This document shows, one piece after another, positions 9,856 through 18,478 of a DNA stretch of 64,000 nt. Position numbers and translations under genes: made by a program. Position 1 is the first letter of the stretch; every line of letters begins with the position of its first letter. Source of the DNA: Algibacter pacificus (lineage in GTDB: Bacteria > Bacteroidota > Bacteroidia > Flavobacteriales > Flavobacteriaceae); assembly GCF_008033385.1 (NCBI RefSeq), contig NZ_VOGY01000007.1:219195-283194 (forward strand). Reading direction: 5' to 3'. The notes under the pieces were generated by a model. That model worked only from the letters and a program-made list of their open reading frames with translations, did no database searches and had not been told where the DNA came from.

Positions 9856-11589
9856 TTAAAAGCCCCATGTTTTCGTAATTTCATTTTCTGAAAATTTAAT
9901 TGAGAATAATTTAGTTTGAAGATTCGCTTTAAAATATGCAAAATCATTTTCATGAGTCCAAGAAATATCTATCTGATGCGCTTCGGAATCATTAATTTTT
10001 ACTGTTCCTAAAAAAGCTTTAGATGTATTTCTTAATCTAATTAATTCTAATTGATGAAGAACAATATTCTTTTTAAGTCCCGTGTCTATATCTTGTTGGG
10101 TTAATGTTGTTCTATTAATTTCCTTATGGCCCGCACTGCCTCCTTTATCGGCAGATTGGTAATCATTCTTACCCGCAAAAATATCTAAATACCACACTTG
10201 CGGAATACCAGGCATAAACATTTGGATAGCACGAGCAAGTAATAGTTTTTGTTCATCTTCGCCTAGAGCACTAAAAAAGGTAGCATTTACCTGATAGTAA
10301 GAGATTTTATTACCCGCTGGATCGTACAAATTTTTAACGCGCCCACCACGATCTAATATTTTATTCATTATAGCTTCAATCTCACCATCTTCTAGTAAAC
10401 CTTTATTATACACACCATCCACGGTTTTACCTTTTAAATCTAAAACGGGAATACCATCATGACAGCCAAGCATATTAACCGTTTTGTAACCTTTGGTAAT
10501 AATTTCTTTAGCCCAAGTTAATAAGGCTTTACTATTCTCATTTTCTAGTGTATGTATGGTTAATCCAGGTAGGAAAAAATCGTATATTTGATAACCTTGC
10601 TCCGCAACTTCATCATGTAAATGCAAACCATATTCGGCATGAATTTCTGGCAACAATGTTAAATTATTTTTTGTAGCAATTTGTTTTATCCGTTCCAAAT
10701 GCTCCCAAGTCCCTGGTTTATTAAAAAAGTTAGATTGTCCAATTTCTTTATGTAAATAAGCAAAGGCATCTAACCTTAGAATTTTGCAACCAAAATCACT
10801 AACTTTCTGCAATGTCTCTTCGTAAAACTCCCAAACTAACTCAGAATTTGCATTAACATCCATTTGGCCTAAGTACGACCGGTTTTTATTTACAATTTGT
10901 AATATTTCGGCTTTTAGATGCTGAACGTTTTCAAAATTTAAAGCTGAAAGATCTTCATTATTTTCAATAGCTTGGTTTACTATGTTACAAACCGCATTTG
11001 CGTCTTCCAAAGTTAACCCCTTTAATTGATCTAAATGAGATGTATTTATTTTATGATACGTAATTTGTTGATAAAAGGTATTCCAATACGGCTGTTCACT
11101 ACCATCTGGAAAAAGTACTTTTAATACGGGAAGCCCCGATTTTCTCATAAATAATTTATCAAGAAATTCTTTGTTCGGGATAATAATTCCATCTTCACCT
11201 AGGGTGCCTTTACCTTCCCAAAAGGTATTCCAGTTAATAAAAAAGTCTTTGTATTTTGATTTATTCCCGTATTTTAATAAATCTTTAAACTGTGGAGATG
11301 CTACCGATAAATGATTTAAAACAATATCAAATTTTAGTTGAATATTTAGTGCCTCTAAAGCTTTTAAATCTTCTTTAGACACTAAATCTAGATTAAGGTT
11401 ATAATCTATTACCGAAAAACCGCGATCTAAATCACTATTAAAAAAAGTTGGCAACACATAGAATAATGAAAAAACATTATTAAACTCTGGTCTTTTTAGC
11501 ATAGCAATGGTATCTGCTAAATTATTCCCTATACTGTCTGGGTATGCATTAAGCATCACTCCATGACTTATTATGTTTTCTTTAGACAT
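9856..11589 (-). CDS. GH13_18 sugar phosphorylase, probably sucrose phosphorylase
   Basis: This 577-residue cytoplasmic enzyme belongs to the sucrose phosphorylase branch of glycoside hydrolase family 13. The best-fit reaction is sucrose plus phosphate to glucose-1-phosphate plus fructose. Catalytic positions are intact: nucleophile D274 in ILRLDAFAY, acid/base E315 in LLPEIHAEYG, and transition-state Asp378 in MLGCHDGI, plus IVLNHLS (N92-H93) and PGIPQVWYLDIFAGKND near the end. It is about 70 residues longer than the classical bifidobacterial enzyme, with the extra sequence at roughly 125-245. Other GH13_18 specificities (sucrose-6'-phosphate, glucosylglycerol, glucosylglycerate) therefore remain possible. 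The fructokinase gene 12 bp upstream and the sugar symporter beyond it favour sucrose. It is the last gene of the locus. Confidence 0.85.
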   Translation of the reverse strand: MSKENIISHGVMLNAYPDSIGNNLADTIAMLKRPEFNNVFSLFYVLPTFFNSDLDRGFSVIDYNLNLDLVSKEDLKALEALNIQLKFDIVLNHLSVASPQFKDLLKYGNKSKYKDFFINWNTFWEGKGTLGEDGIIIPNKEFLDKLFMRKSGLPVLKVLFPDGSEQPYWNTFYQQITYHKINTSHLDQLKGLTLEDANAVCNIVNQAIENNEDLSALNFENVQHLKAEILQIVNKNRSYLGQMDVNANSELVWEFYEETLQKVSDFGCKILRLDAFAYLHKEIGQSNFFNKPGTWEHLERIKQIATKNNLTLLPEIHAEYGLHLHDEVAEQGYQIYDFFLPGLTIHTLENENSKALLTWAKEIITKGYKTVNMLGCHDGIPVLDLKGKTVDGVYNKGLLEDGEIEAIMNKILDRGGRVKNLYDPAGNKISYYQVNATFFSALGEDEQKLLLARAIQMFMPGIPQVWYLDIFAGKNDYQSADKGGSAGHKEINRTTLTQQDIDTGLKKNIVLHQLELIRLRNTSKAFLGTVKINDSEAHQIDISWTHENDFAYFKANLQTKLFSIKFSENEITKTWGF

Positions 11590-11601
11590 GATTTTAAAAA
11601 T

Positions 11602-12540
11602 TTACAGAAGTTCTGATAGTATATTAATATTGTCTGGCAATCTTCCCACATTTTGAAGTTTTAAAGCCGCTAATTGTAAAGCAACTTCCAAACATTTCTC
11701 AATAGGTTTTTCTTTTACGTAAGCAAATAAAAATCCAGACCAAAAAGCATCGCCAGCACCTGTAGCATCTTGAACTACATCTATTTTAATTGCTGGTAAC
11801 TCAATAATATCTTTACCTTTTTGAGACAACTTAACACCTTTACTTCCCAATGTTAAACATACCGTATCTACGCCCTGTGAATGGAAAAACTCAAAAATTT
11901 CTTGATGGGCTAATTCTTTTTCAAAAAGCCTTAACATATCATCTTCACTAATCTTAACGAGCGGATTAAATTTGCAATACGCTTGTATTACAGCAAGTGC
12001 TTCTGCTTGACTGTCCCAAAGTTTTTTAGCGTAATTAACATCAATACTTAATTGGCATCCTGCATTATAAGCTGCCTCTGCCTTTGCTAAAATAGTAGTT
12101 TGTGCAGGCTTTTTACTTAACGCAAAACAGGTAGTATGGTATATTTTTGTTTTTAAAAGCAAGGTTTCGCTAATTTGGTCTTCGGAAATACAAAAATCGG
12201 CTTCACGAAAAGGAATAAAATCTGGAGTACTATCTGTTCTCGACACAAAAATTACGCTAGATGCTTTATCATTTAACTCTTTAATATGGTCTGTAATCAC
12301 GCCTACTTCTTTAAGTCTCTCTAAAATATATTCCCCAAATCCATCTTTTCCTACGGTTGCAACCATAACGGATTTTAATCCAAGTCTTGCAGAATTCATG
12401 GCTACGTTTGTAGGCGAACCGCCTAAATACCTATGATAATCTCTAGTATTGTTTATTTGAACACCAGATTGATGGCCAATGAAATCCACTAGAACCTCAC
12501 CAACGCATAAAATATCTATATTTTTTGTTTTACTTTTCAT
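11602..12540 (-). CDS. PfkB-family sugar kinase, probable fructokinase
   Basis: This 312-residue ribokinase/PfkB-family kinase probably phosphorylates the fructose released by the neighbouring phosphorylase, using ATP. It has the N-terminal sugar-binding motif around residues 9-50 (ILCVGEVLVDFIGH; YLGGSPTNVAMNSARLG) and the C-terminal PfkB signature DATGAGDAFWSGFLFAY, with the catalytic Asp in GAGD and the anion hole. Length is standard. The gene lies between the MFS sugar transporter and the GH13 gene and is separated from the latter by 12 bp, so cotranscription is likely. PfkB kinases are hard to assign by sequence alone; the call of fructose as substrate rests on context. Confidence 0.85.
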   Translation of the reverse strand: MKSKTKNIDILCVGEVLVDFIGHQSGVQINNTRDYHRYLGGSPTNVAMNSARLGLKSVMVATVGKDGFGEYILERLKEVGVITDHIKELNDKASSVIFVSRTDSTPDFIPFREADFCISEDQISETLLLKTKIYHTTCFALSKKPAQTTILAKAEAAYNAGCQLSIDVNYAKKLWDSQAEALAVIQAYCKFNPLVKISEDDMLRLFEKELAHQEIFEFFHSQGVDTVCLTLGSKGVKLSQKGKDIIELPAIKIDVVQDATGAGDAFWSGFLFAYVKEKPIEKCLEVALQLAALKLQNVGRLPDNINILSELL

Positions 12541-12659
12541 CTATTAAAACTCTATTTTTCATTTATTAGGCAGATTGAATTTACCCTAAAACATCAAAAT
12601 GTTTATCCATTGTTTCTGGGGTTATTTCAATGCTTCATATTTTTTTATTTACTTATATA

Positions 12660-14006
12660 CTAATGTCCTGCTTCTTTAGAAAAAACCATATTACCATCAT
12701 TACCAGTTTTAGGCTCCTTAAGGCGCAATGCTAGAATACCAGCTATTACAAAAAAAACACCCCCAAAAACTATGGCACTAATAGCACTATTGTTTAGCAA
12801 GTTTTTTACTATTGGACCAAAGGTTACGGTTTGAATTCCCATTGGGATAACAATCATCATGTTCAAAATCCCCATGTAAACCCCACGACGCTCTTGTGGC
12901 ACAATTTTAGACACCATAGAATAAGGTATACCCATCATGGCTGCCCATCCAATACCAAACAAAATCATTGGTAAAATAACCAAAATGGGATCTTGTATAT
13001 ATGGAATAGAAAGCATTGCGGCTCCGGTTAAAAACAAACTAAGTACATATACTTTTTTACCTCCAAATTTTAATGCTAGCGGCACTAATGCCAAAGCAAA
13101 AACAATTGTAGAAAGATTGTATGTGGTGTTCATTTTTGCAGCTTGACTTAGAGCTTGAGACTTATCGAAACCCATACTTTCCTCGAACATTGGAGAAATA
13201 AATTGCCAATACACAAATAGAGCATACCACTGAAATAAATAAACAGCAGATAGTTTCCACATAAATTTGGGCATATCTTTTATGGCCTTAACAATCTCTA
13301 TAAATGGATTTTTTATTCTATTTGAAAGCGAAAGCGCATTGTGTTTTTTAATAGCTATTAATTCCTTATCGGAAGGAGGAATTTCTGGTGTTTTTAAAAC
13401 TGACCATAAAATGGTAGATATGGATAAAATAGCACCAATAAAAAATGAATAGTATAACCATTGCGGTATAACTTTTACCGTTTCGGTAACAGATTCTTCG
13501 CCACCAAACCAATCTTGAAAAAGAAAAATAGAAGCATTGGCCAATACAATACCAGCACCTACAAATAAACTTTGCATTTGATAACCAAAACTTAATTGTT
13601 TGTTAGGTAGTTTATCGCCTACAAAAGCACGATAAGGTTCCATAGCCATATTATTCCCTACATCTAATATCCACAATAAACCTACGGCAAACCAAAGCGC
13701 TGGACTAAAAGGAAACGCAAATAAACATAAACTACCAATTAGGGCTCCTATTAAAAAGAACGGTTTACGCCTACCCCAACGTGGGGACCATGTTTTATCT
13801 GAAATAGCCCCAATTATAGGCTGAATAATTAAGCCTGTTACAGGGCCTGCAAGATTTAACAATGGTAAATCTTCATGATGTGCTCCCAAAAATGAAAAAA
13901 TTGGATTTACGGCTGTTTGTTGCAAACCAAAACTGAATTGAATTCCTAAGAACCCTACATTCATATTAAAAATTTGCCAGAAACTTAAGTTTGGTTTTTT
14001 TAGCAT
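12660..14006 (-). CDS. MFS sugar transporter of the GPH/SLC45 sucrose-maltose symporter type
   Basis: This is a 448-residue inner-membrane protein with about 12 hydrophobic segments. It begins FWQIFNMNVGFLGIQFSFG and carries the loop motif SDKTWSPRWGRRKPFFLIG between helices 2 and 3, the RWGRR(K/R)PF pattern shared by plant sucrose/H+ symporters, SLC45 proteins and bacterial relatives. GVYMGILNMMIVIPMGIQ lies in the C-terminal half. It most likely takes up sucrose (or maltose-like disaccharides) with protons after passage through the TonB receptor. It is 119 bp upstream of the kinase and 15 bp downstream of the glutaredoxin-like gene. The exact sugar is inferred from the locus. Confidence 0.88.
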   Translation of the reverse strand: MLKKPNLSFWQIFNMNVGFLGIQFSFGLQQTAVNPIFSFLGAHHEDLPLLNLAGPVTGLIIQPIIGAISDKTWSPRWGRRKPFFLIGALIGSLCLFAFPFSPALWFAVGLLWILDVGNNMAMEPYRAFVGDKLPNKQLSFGYQMQSLFVGAGIVLANASIFLFQDWFGGEESVTETVKVIPQWLYYSFFIGAILSISTILWSVLKTPEIPPSDKELIAIKKHNALSLSNRIKNPFIEIVKAIKDMPKFMWKLSAVYLFQWYALFVYWQFISPMFEESMGFDKSQALSQAAKMNTTYNLSTIVFALALVPLALKFGGKKVYVLSLFLTGAAMLSIPYIQDPILVILPMILFGIGWAAMMGIPYSMVSKIVPQERRGVYMGILNMMIVIPMGIQTVTFGPIVKNLLNNSAISAIVFGGVFFVIAGILALRLKEPKTGNDGNMVFSKEAGH

Positions 14007-14021
14007 AATGGGCTTATTGAG

Positions 14022-14393
14022 TTAGTTGGTTATTACTTTTAAAAATGCTTTAAATTGAGTGGGATTATTTTGATACATAATTCCTTTTTTATCAATTACA
14101 GGTAGACTTAAACTAGAAAGGTCTATACCTGCATTCTGTAACTTTATAATCATCTCGTTTTGCTTATCTAGATCGATATCAACATCATAATACATAAAAT
14201 CAATTTTATTTTCTTTTAAATATTGCTTTGTTTCTATGCAGTAGTGGCATGTATCACTACCATAAACAACAATTACTTTTTTTTCAATTTCTGTATTTAA
14301 GGCTAAATGAGGTGAAGTAGAACTTACGGCCTGAGCAAAACTAATTTGCAACGAACCCACAATAAAAAAGATAAATAAAACAATGATTCTCAT
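14022..14393 (-). CDS. Exported glutaredoxin/thioredoxin-fold protein
   Basis: This is a 123-residue protein with a signal peptide (MRIIVLFIFFIVGSLQISFA, cut near AQA). The glutaredoxin-like domain has its redox pair in VVYGSDTCHYCIETKQYL (C49-x2-C52), then YYDVDIDLDKQNE and a cis-Pro candidate in SLSLPVIDKKG. Glutaredoxins usually act in the cytoplasm with glutathione; an exported version more likely acts as a periplasmic thiol oxidoreductase. It is embedded between the TonB receptor and the sugar symporter with a 15 bp spacing to the latter, an unusual companion for sugar genes. A role in maintaining a cysteine-containing partner is only a guess. The fold is clear; the function is unknown. 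Confidence 0.8.
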   Translation of the reverse strand: MRIIVLFIFFIVGSLQISFAQAVSSTSPHLALNTEIEKKVIVVYGSDTCHYCIETKQYLKENKIDFMYYDVDIDLDKQNEMIIKLQNAGIDLSSLSLPVIDKKGIMYQNNPTQFKAFLKVITN

Positions 14394-14411
14394 AATTTTA
14401 ATATTTAAGTT

Positions 14412-14444
14412 AAAAAAGAGCTGAGACTTAGCAAACCACTCAGC
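14412..14444 (-). terminator. Intra-operon terminator/attenuator after the TonB receptor gene
   Basis: On the minus strand GCTGAG (14444-14439) pairs with CTCAGC (14425-14420), followed by TCTTTTTT. This is a typical intrinsic terminator between the receptor gene and the glutaredoxin gene. It could let the receptor transcript outnumber that of the downstream genes. Confidence 0.7.
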
Positions 14445-14479
14445 CCTTTATTACTAAAAAACTAACTAAACTAATTCAT

Positions 14480-17167
14480 TTAAAATTTATACTGTAATGA
14501 TACTGTTGAAGAACGACCACTAATAGATCTTGCTCTTACTAAACGGTTAGAACCAAAAGCACCGTCTCCATTACCTTCTACTTCTGTAATACCAATAGTA
14601 TCAAAAAGGTTGTTTACACTTAAAACTACTGAAAGACCTTTAGTTAAACCTGCACGACCAACTAAATTGAAGTATGCATATGCTGGCATTACTAAGCTAT
14701 TATCGTCTTGCGCATAAGATTTTGTAGTTCCTAAAACACTAAGGGCTACACTGTGTTGGTTTGCTTCACCAAAAAGATAAGATGGTGATAAGTTATACAC
14801 TAAATCGGCCTGCCTTCTAGGTGTATTTCCTTTGTTAGCCCCGCCATCAATTTCAGCTTTCGTCCAAGTAAAAGAACCATTAAAAGACATATTTTCTCCA
14901 AAAGACAAAGCAGTTTCTGCTTCTAAACCAATGGCTTTAAATGGGTTTCCTACAGATCTATTCAATTCATTACTTAACCCTTCATCTGTTTTACTACTAA
15001 AACCTGTTAAATTAAGCACACCATTTTTAAGTCTTTTCTTGTAACCAACTTCTAATTGAGATACTTCATCATACTGAACATCAGCTTTTCCGTTTAAACC
15101 ATAAGTATTTCTATCAGCAGCTCTTCCCGATGCACCAGAACTATATCTTGCAAATACTGCAGCACCTTCATCTAATTTATAATTAAGCCCCATTGAGTAG
15201 GAAATAAAGTTATAATCGTCGTTTACAATTTGTCCAGCATTACCAATAATTAATGGCACACTTTGCTCAATACCTTCAATAATTCCGTTTCCATTATAAT
15301 CATAATTACCTTGACTTGTTGGACCACCTTGAATACTTCCGTTAACATTAACATTTTCAAAACGTACACTACCATCAAAGTTTAATTCTTCTGTAATATC
15401 TGCATCTAAACCTAAATATGGTGCGTTTACATTGTGAACTGTGTTGTATTTACGTTGACAGCAGTTACCCCAAACAGGAGTTCCGTAAGAAAACTGTCCG
15501 CCTCTAGAAAAACCATCTACATCTCCTAATCTTGCTTGTCCGCCTCCATTAACTTCAGATAAGAAAGAATTCCATTGCCATCCAATTTTAGTGTTTTGTG
15601 TAGCTGTAAATAAACCTGCGGTTACACCAACATTATCCCCTAATTTCTTAGAAATTTTTACATCACTAAAAAAGTTACTTAAATCATCGATAGAAACATC
15701 GAACATGTGAATAATTTGTGCTAAACCATTTGATGGATTAAAAGCCTCTCTATTACCATCAGTATACACTAAGTTTGACGGCACATCTGCAGCTGTAGCA
15801 TATTCACCTAAATGAGATTGCACACCAGCCGTTTTAACATCGTTATCAGCAGTTAAAGTATTTTGAATTTCTGAAACAGTACCAACAGCTGCTGTAAAGG
15901 GTGCAACCCATTCTCCGCTGTTATTAGAATATCTTGCTTTACCTGCAATTTTCCAATTGTTTCCTAAATCGAAAGAAAACTCTGCACCTAAGGCTTTTGA
16001 AATTGGATTGTTTCCATTTCTTACATCGTTAACATGTCTTTCACCTGTAAAAGGAGATGTTCCTGCACTTTGCTGTAAGTAAGCAGAGTGCAACGCATCT
16101 GAAGTGGCATCGAAACCTGGTAAATTAGAATATGTTGGGTTATCGTTACTACCTTCTAATTGCATTGGCATTGGTAAGTACATTACGGCTTTATCATTTA
16201 AAAACTTAAAGTACGTACGCACATAACCATTATCAAACTTTTTAGTTAAGTTCGCTTTAATTTGGCCACCTTTATTTCCTTGGTATCCTATTTCTCTTGG
16301 TCCCTCACCTGCTCTCATAAACCCACCAATATGGTAAGATAATCCGTTACCAAGTGGTGTTCCATATTCAAAATCTAAACGACTTGTTTGATAATCTAAC
16401 CCAAAAGTTGTTGCAATAGAACCACCTTCTGTAGCACCTGTTTTACTAATCATGTTAATAATACCTGCTGGTCCGTTTGATGTTTGTGTAGATGCAGATC
16501 CACCTCTAATAGCCTCAACTCTTCCAATATTAGAATCAATTCTTAAAAAATTATCAGCATTTCCAAAAGATGTATCACCAAATAAATTTAGAGGCAAACC
16601 ATCTTCTTGAATTTGAAAATAACGAGAACCACCAGAAGAAATTGGTACACCACGCACATTAAAGTTGGCATTACCCTCACCACCTGAAGACTCTGCACGA
16701 ATACCTGGAACATTTCTAAAAAGCTCTCCTGCACTTCTAGGAGAAGCTTGCTCTATAAGTTTAACACTCATTGAGGAAACCGATACACTCGATTCTAGTT
16801 TAGATTTTGGGTTAACAACCCCAGTTACTACAATTTCATCTAAAGATGCAGCATCTTCGGCCATTGTAAAATCTAATACAATGTCTACACCACTAGCAGT
16901 AATACTTTTACTAAATGTTTTGTAACCAATAAAAGTAGCTTTTAAAGTATACTCACCACTTTCAACACTAGAAATAGAATAATTTCCATCAAAATCTGTT
17001 ACGGCACCCTTAGTGGTACCTTCTAAAATAACGTTTACCCCGCCAATTGGAACGCCTCCTTCATCTTTTACCAATCCGGAAATAGAAGATTGCGCAAACA
17101 TTGCGGATACTGAAAATAACATTAGGAGCAAAAAACTCCATTTAGTTGTAGTTGTAGTTGTTTTCAT
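14480..17167 (-). CDS. TonB-dependent outer-membrane receptor, probably for sucrose or a related sugar
   Basis: This is an 895-residue outer-membrane active transporter energised by TonB-ExbBD. It has a signal peptide (WSFLLLMLFSVSAMFAQ), then a carboxypeptidase-D regulatory-like domain (about 27-115, SISGLVKDEGGVPIGGVNVI). A plug domain follows (about 130-245, with LFRNVPGIRAESSGGEGNAN and VEAIRGGSASTQTSNGPAGI), then a 22-strand-type barrel ending in Phe (SGRSSTVSLQYKF), the usual BAM signal. No SusD partner is adjacent, so it is not a classical SusCD pair. The arrangement recalls the TonB-receptor sucrose locus of xanthomonads. The divergent LacI gene and twin operators lie just upstream. 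The barrel contains a Cys-Cys pair (GNCCQRKY). Confidence 0.92.
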   Translation of the reverse strand: MKTTTTTTKWSFLLLMLFSVSAMFAQSSISGLVKDEGGVPIGGVNVILEGTTKGAVTDFDGNYSISSVESGEYTLKATFIGYKTFSKSITASGVDIVLDFTMAEDAASLDEIVVTGVVNPKSKLESSVSVSSMSVKLIEQASPRSAGELFRNVPGIRAESSGGEGNANFNVRGVPISSGGSRYFQIQEDGLPLNLFGDTSFGNADNFLRIDSNIGRVEAIRGGSASTQTSNGPAGIINMISKTGATEGGSIATTFGLDYQTSRLDFEYGTPLGNGLSYHIGGFMRAGEGPREIGYQGNKGGQIKANLTKKFDNGYVRTYFKFLNDKAVMYLPMPMQLEGSNDNPTYSNLPGFDATSDALHSAYLQQSAGTSPFTGERHVNDVRNGNNPISKALGAEFSFDLGNNWKIAGKARYSNNSGEWVAPFTAAVGTVSEIQNTLTADNDVKTAGVQSHLGEYATAADVPSNLVYTDGNREAFNPSNGLAQIIHMFDVSIDDLSNFFSDVKISKKLGDNVGVTAGLFTATQNTKIGWQWNSFLSEVNGGGQARLGDVDGFSRGGQFSYGTPVWGNCCQRKYNTVHNVNAPYLGLDADITEELNFDGSVRFENVNVNGSIQGGPTSQGNYDYNGNGIIEGIEQSVPLIIGNAGQIVNDDYNFISYSMGLNYKLDEGAAVFARYSSGASGRAADRNTYGLNGKADVQYDEVSQLEVGYKKRLKNGVLNLTGFSSKTDEGLSNELNRSVGNPFKAIGLEAETALSFGENMSFNGSFTWTKAEIDGGANKGNTPRRQADLVYNLSPSYLFGEANQHSVALSVLGTTKSYAQDDNSLVMPAYAYFNLVGRAGLTKGLSVVLSVNNLFDTIGITEVEGNGDGAFGSNRLVRARSISGRSSTVSLQYKF

Positions 17168-17255
17168 TTGTCTTTAAATTTAGTTATTTAATAATTATTA
17201 GGTTTCAATAATGCGAATCTAATAACGTAACAAGTAAAACATTACGAAATAAACA

Positions 17256-17271
17256 TCGAAAACGTTTTCGA
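17256..17271. promoter_or_regulatory. LacI-family operator 1
   Basis: TCGAAAACGTTTTCGA is a perfect 16-bp palindrome with the central CG typical of LacI-family operators. It lies between the divergent receptor and lacI genes, 89-104 bp before the receptor start. It is probably bound by the neighbouring LacI protein. Confidence 0.8.
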
Positions 17272-17277
17272 ATATAC

Positions 17278-17289
17278 CGAAAACGTTTT
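17278..17289. promoter_or_regulatory. LacI-family operator 2
   Basis: CGAAAACGTTTT repeats the core of operator 1. The palindromic AAAACGTTTT centres are 21 bp apart, about two helical turns, so two dimers would bind the same face of the DNA. It is 49 bp before the lacI start, which suggests autoregulation as well. Confidence 0.78.
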
Positions 17290-17337
17290 AGATTTTAGTT
17301 TTTATTGGTATCTTTAAGCATAAATTCATTCTTTTTT

Positions 17338-18375
17338 ATGAAACCAGTTACATTAAAAGACATTGCTGAGCAATTAAACATCTCTATTACAACAGTTTCA
17401 AAAGCCTTAAAAGATTATCCAGATGTTAGTAAAAAGACAAAAGGCTTAGTTAAGGAGCTTGCTAAAACTCTAAACTACAAGCCCAATACCTTTGCTGTAA
17501 ATTTAAGAATGAAGGAATCTAAAACAATAGGATTAGTAGTCCCTGTAATTGTTCATCATTTTTTTTCGAATATTATTAAGGGCATCATTTCACAAGCTGA
17601 AAAGAAAGGCTATTTGGTTATTATACTTCAATCTAACGAATCTTATGAACTAGAAAAAAAACAAGTTGACCTGCTACTAAGTCAACGTGTAGATGGTATA
17701 TTGATATCTTTAGCTAATGGTACGGCAGATTTTAGTCATTTAAATGGCATTATTCAACAAGGTAAACCACTAGTTATGTTTGATAAGATTGCCAAAATAA
17801 TAAAATGTTCTAAAATTATCATTGACGATCGAAAAGCGGCATATAACGCCACACAACATTTAATAGATATTGGTTGTAAGCGTATTGCTCATTTTAGAGG
17901 TGCACTTTTACCACAAAACTCTATAGATAGATTTCTTGGGTATAAAAAAGCGCTACTCGATAATAATTTTCCATACGATCCGTCTTTGGTTTACATATGC
18001 GAACTTGGCGATAATAGTTTTGAAGAAGGGAAGGAAAATGCTAGAAAACTATTAAAAGATCATAACGACGTTGATGGTATTTTTATCAACACAGATTTAG
18101 TCGCTATAGGTGCCATGACGGAATTTAAAAAACATGGTGTAAAAGTTCCAGAAGACATTAATATAGTAGGTTTTAGTAACTGGTTTATGTCCTCGGTAAT
18201 TTCACCAACACTAACCACTATAGATCAGCCGGGTTATAAAATGGGCAAAACAGCTTTTAAACAGCTTTACAAAGAAATGAAGGCGATAAAAAACAAAAAG
18301 CCCCTACCGTCAAAAATTATTACTCTTGAAACAGCGTTAATAAAGAGAGAATCTACAAAATCAGAGATGGAATAA
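17338..18375 (+). CDS. LacI-family transcriptional regulator of the sugar locus
   Basis: This is a 345-residue DNA-binding repressor of the LacI/GalR family. The N-terminal helix-turn-helix (about 3-25, TLKDIAEQLNISITTVSKAL) is followed by a hinge helix (PNTFAVNLRMKES, about 48-60). The periplasmic-binding-like effector domain follows (SKTIGLVVPVIVHHFFSNII onward; VDGIFINTDLVAIGAM; TTIDQPGYKMG). ATG at 17338 is preferred because MKPVTLKDIA places the HTH at the normal distance from the N-terminus; an upstream TTG would add 11 hydrophobic residues. It is divergent from the receptor gene across two operator palindromes, so it most likely controls that operon in response to an imported sugar. 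The effector is not known. Confidence 0.93.
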   Translation: MKPVTLKDIAEQLNISITTVSKALKDYPDVSKKTKGLVKELAKTLNYKPNTFAVNLRMKESKTIGLVVPVIVHHFFSNIIKGIISQAEKKGYLVIILQSNESYELEKKQVDLLLSQRVDGILISLANGTADFSHLNGIIQQGKPLVMFDKIAKIIKCSKIIIDDRKAAYNATQHLIDIGCKRIAHFRGALLPQNSIDRFLGYKKALLDNNFPYDPSLVYICELGDNSFEEGKENARKLLKDHNDVDGIFINTDLVAIGAMTEFKKHGVKVPEDINIVGFSNWFMSSVISPTLTTIDQPGYKMGKTAFKQLYKEMKAIKNKKPLPSKIITLETALIKRESTKSEME

Positions 18376-18418
18376 TGTTTTTTTTAGTTTCTTAATTATT
18401 TTTAATAGATAATAAAAT

Positions 18419-18459
18419 AAAAAGCCTTAATTATCAACTTGTGACAACTAAGGCTTTTT
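18419..18459. terminator. Bidirectional terminator between lacI and the lipoprotein gene
   Basis: AAAAAGCCTTA (18419-18429) and TAAGGCTTTTT (18449-18459) form an 11-bp stem with A-rich and T-rich flanks. It lies between two convergent genes and can serve both. Confidence 0.85.
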
Positions 18460-18478
18460 AATATTATTTGTTGATTAA

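Noticed and set aside
14480..17167. SusC of a SusCD polysaccharide utilisation pair
   Set aside because: No susD-like lipoprotein gene is adjacent on either side, and the neighbours indicate small-sugar uptake.
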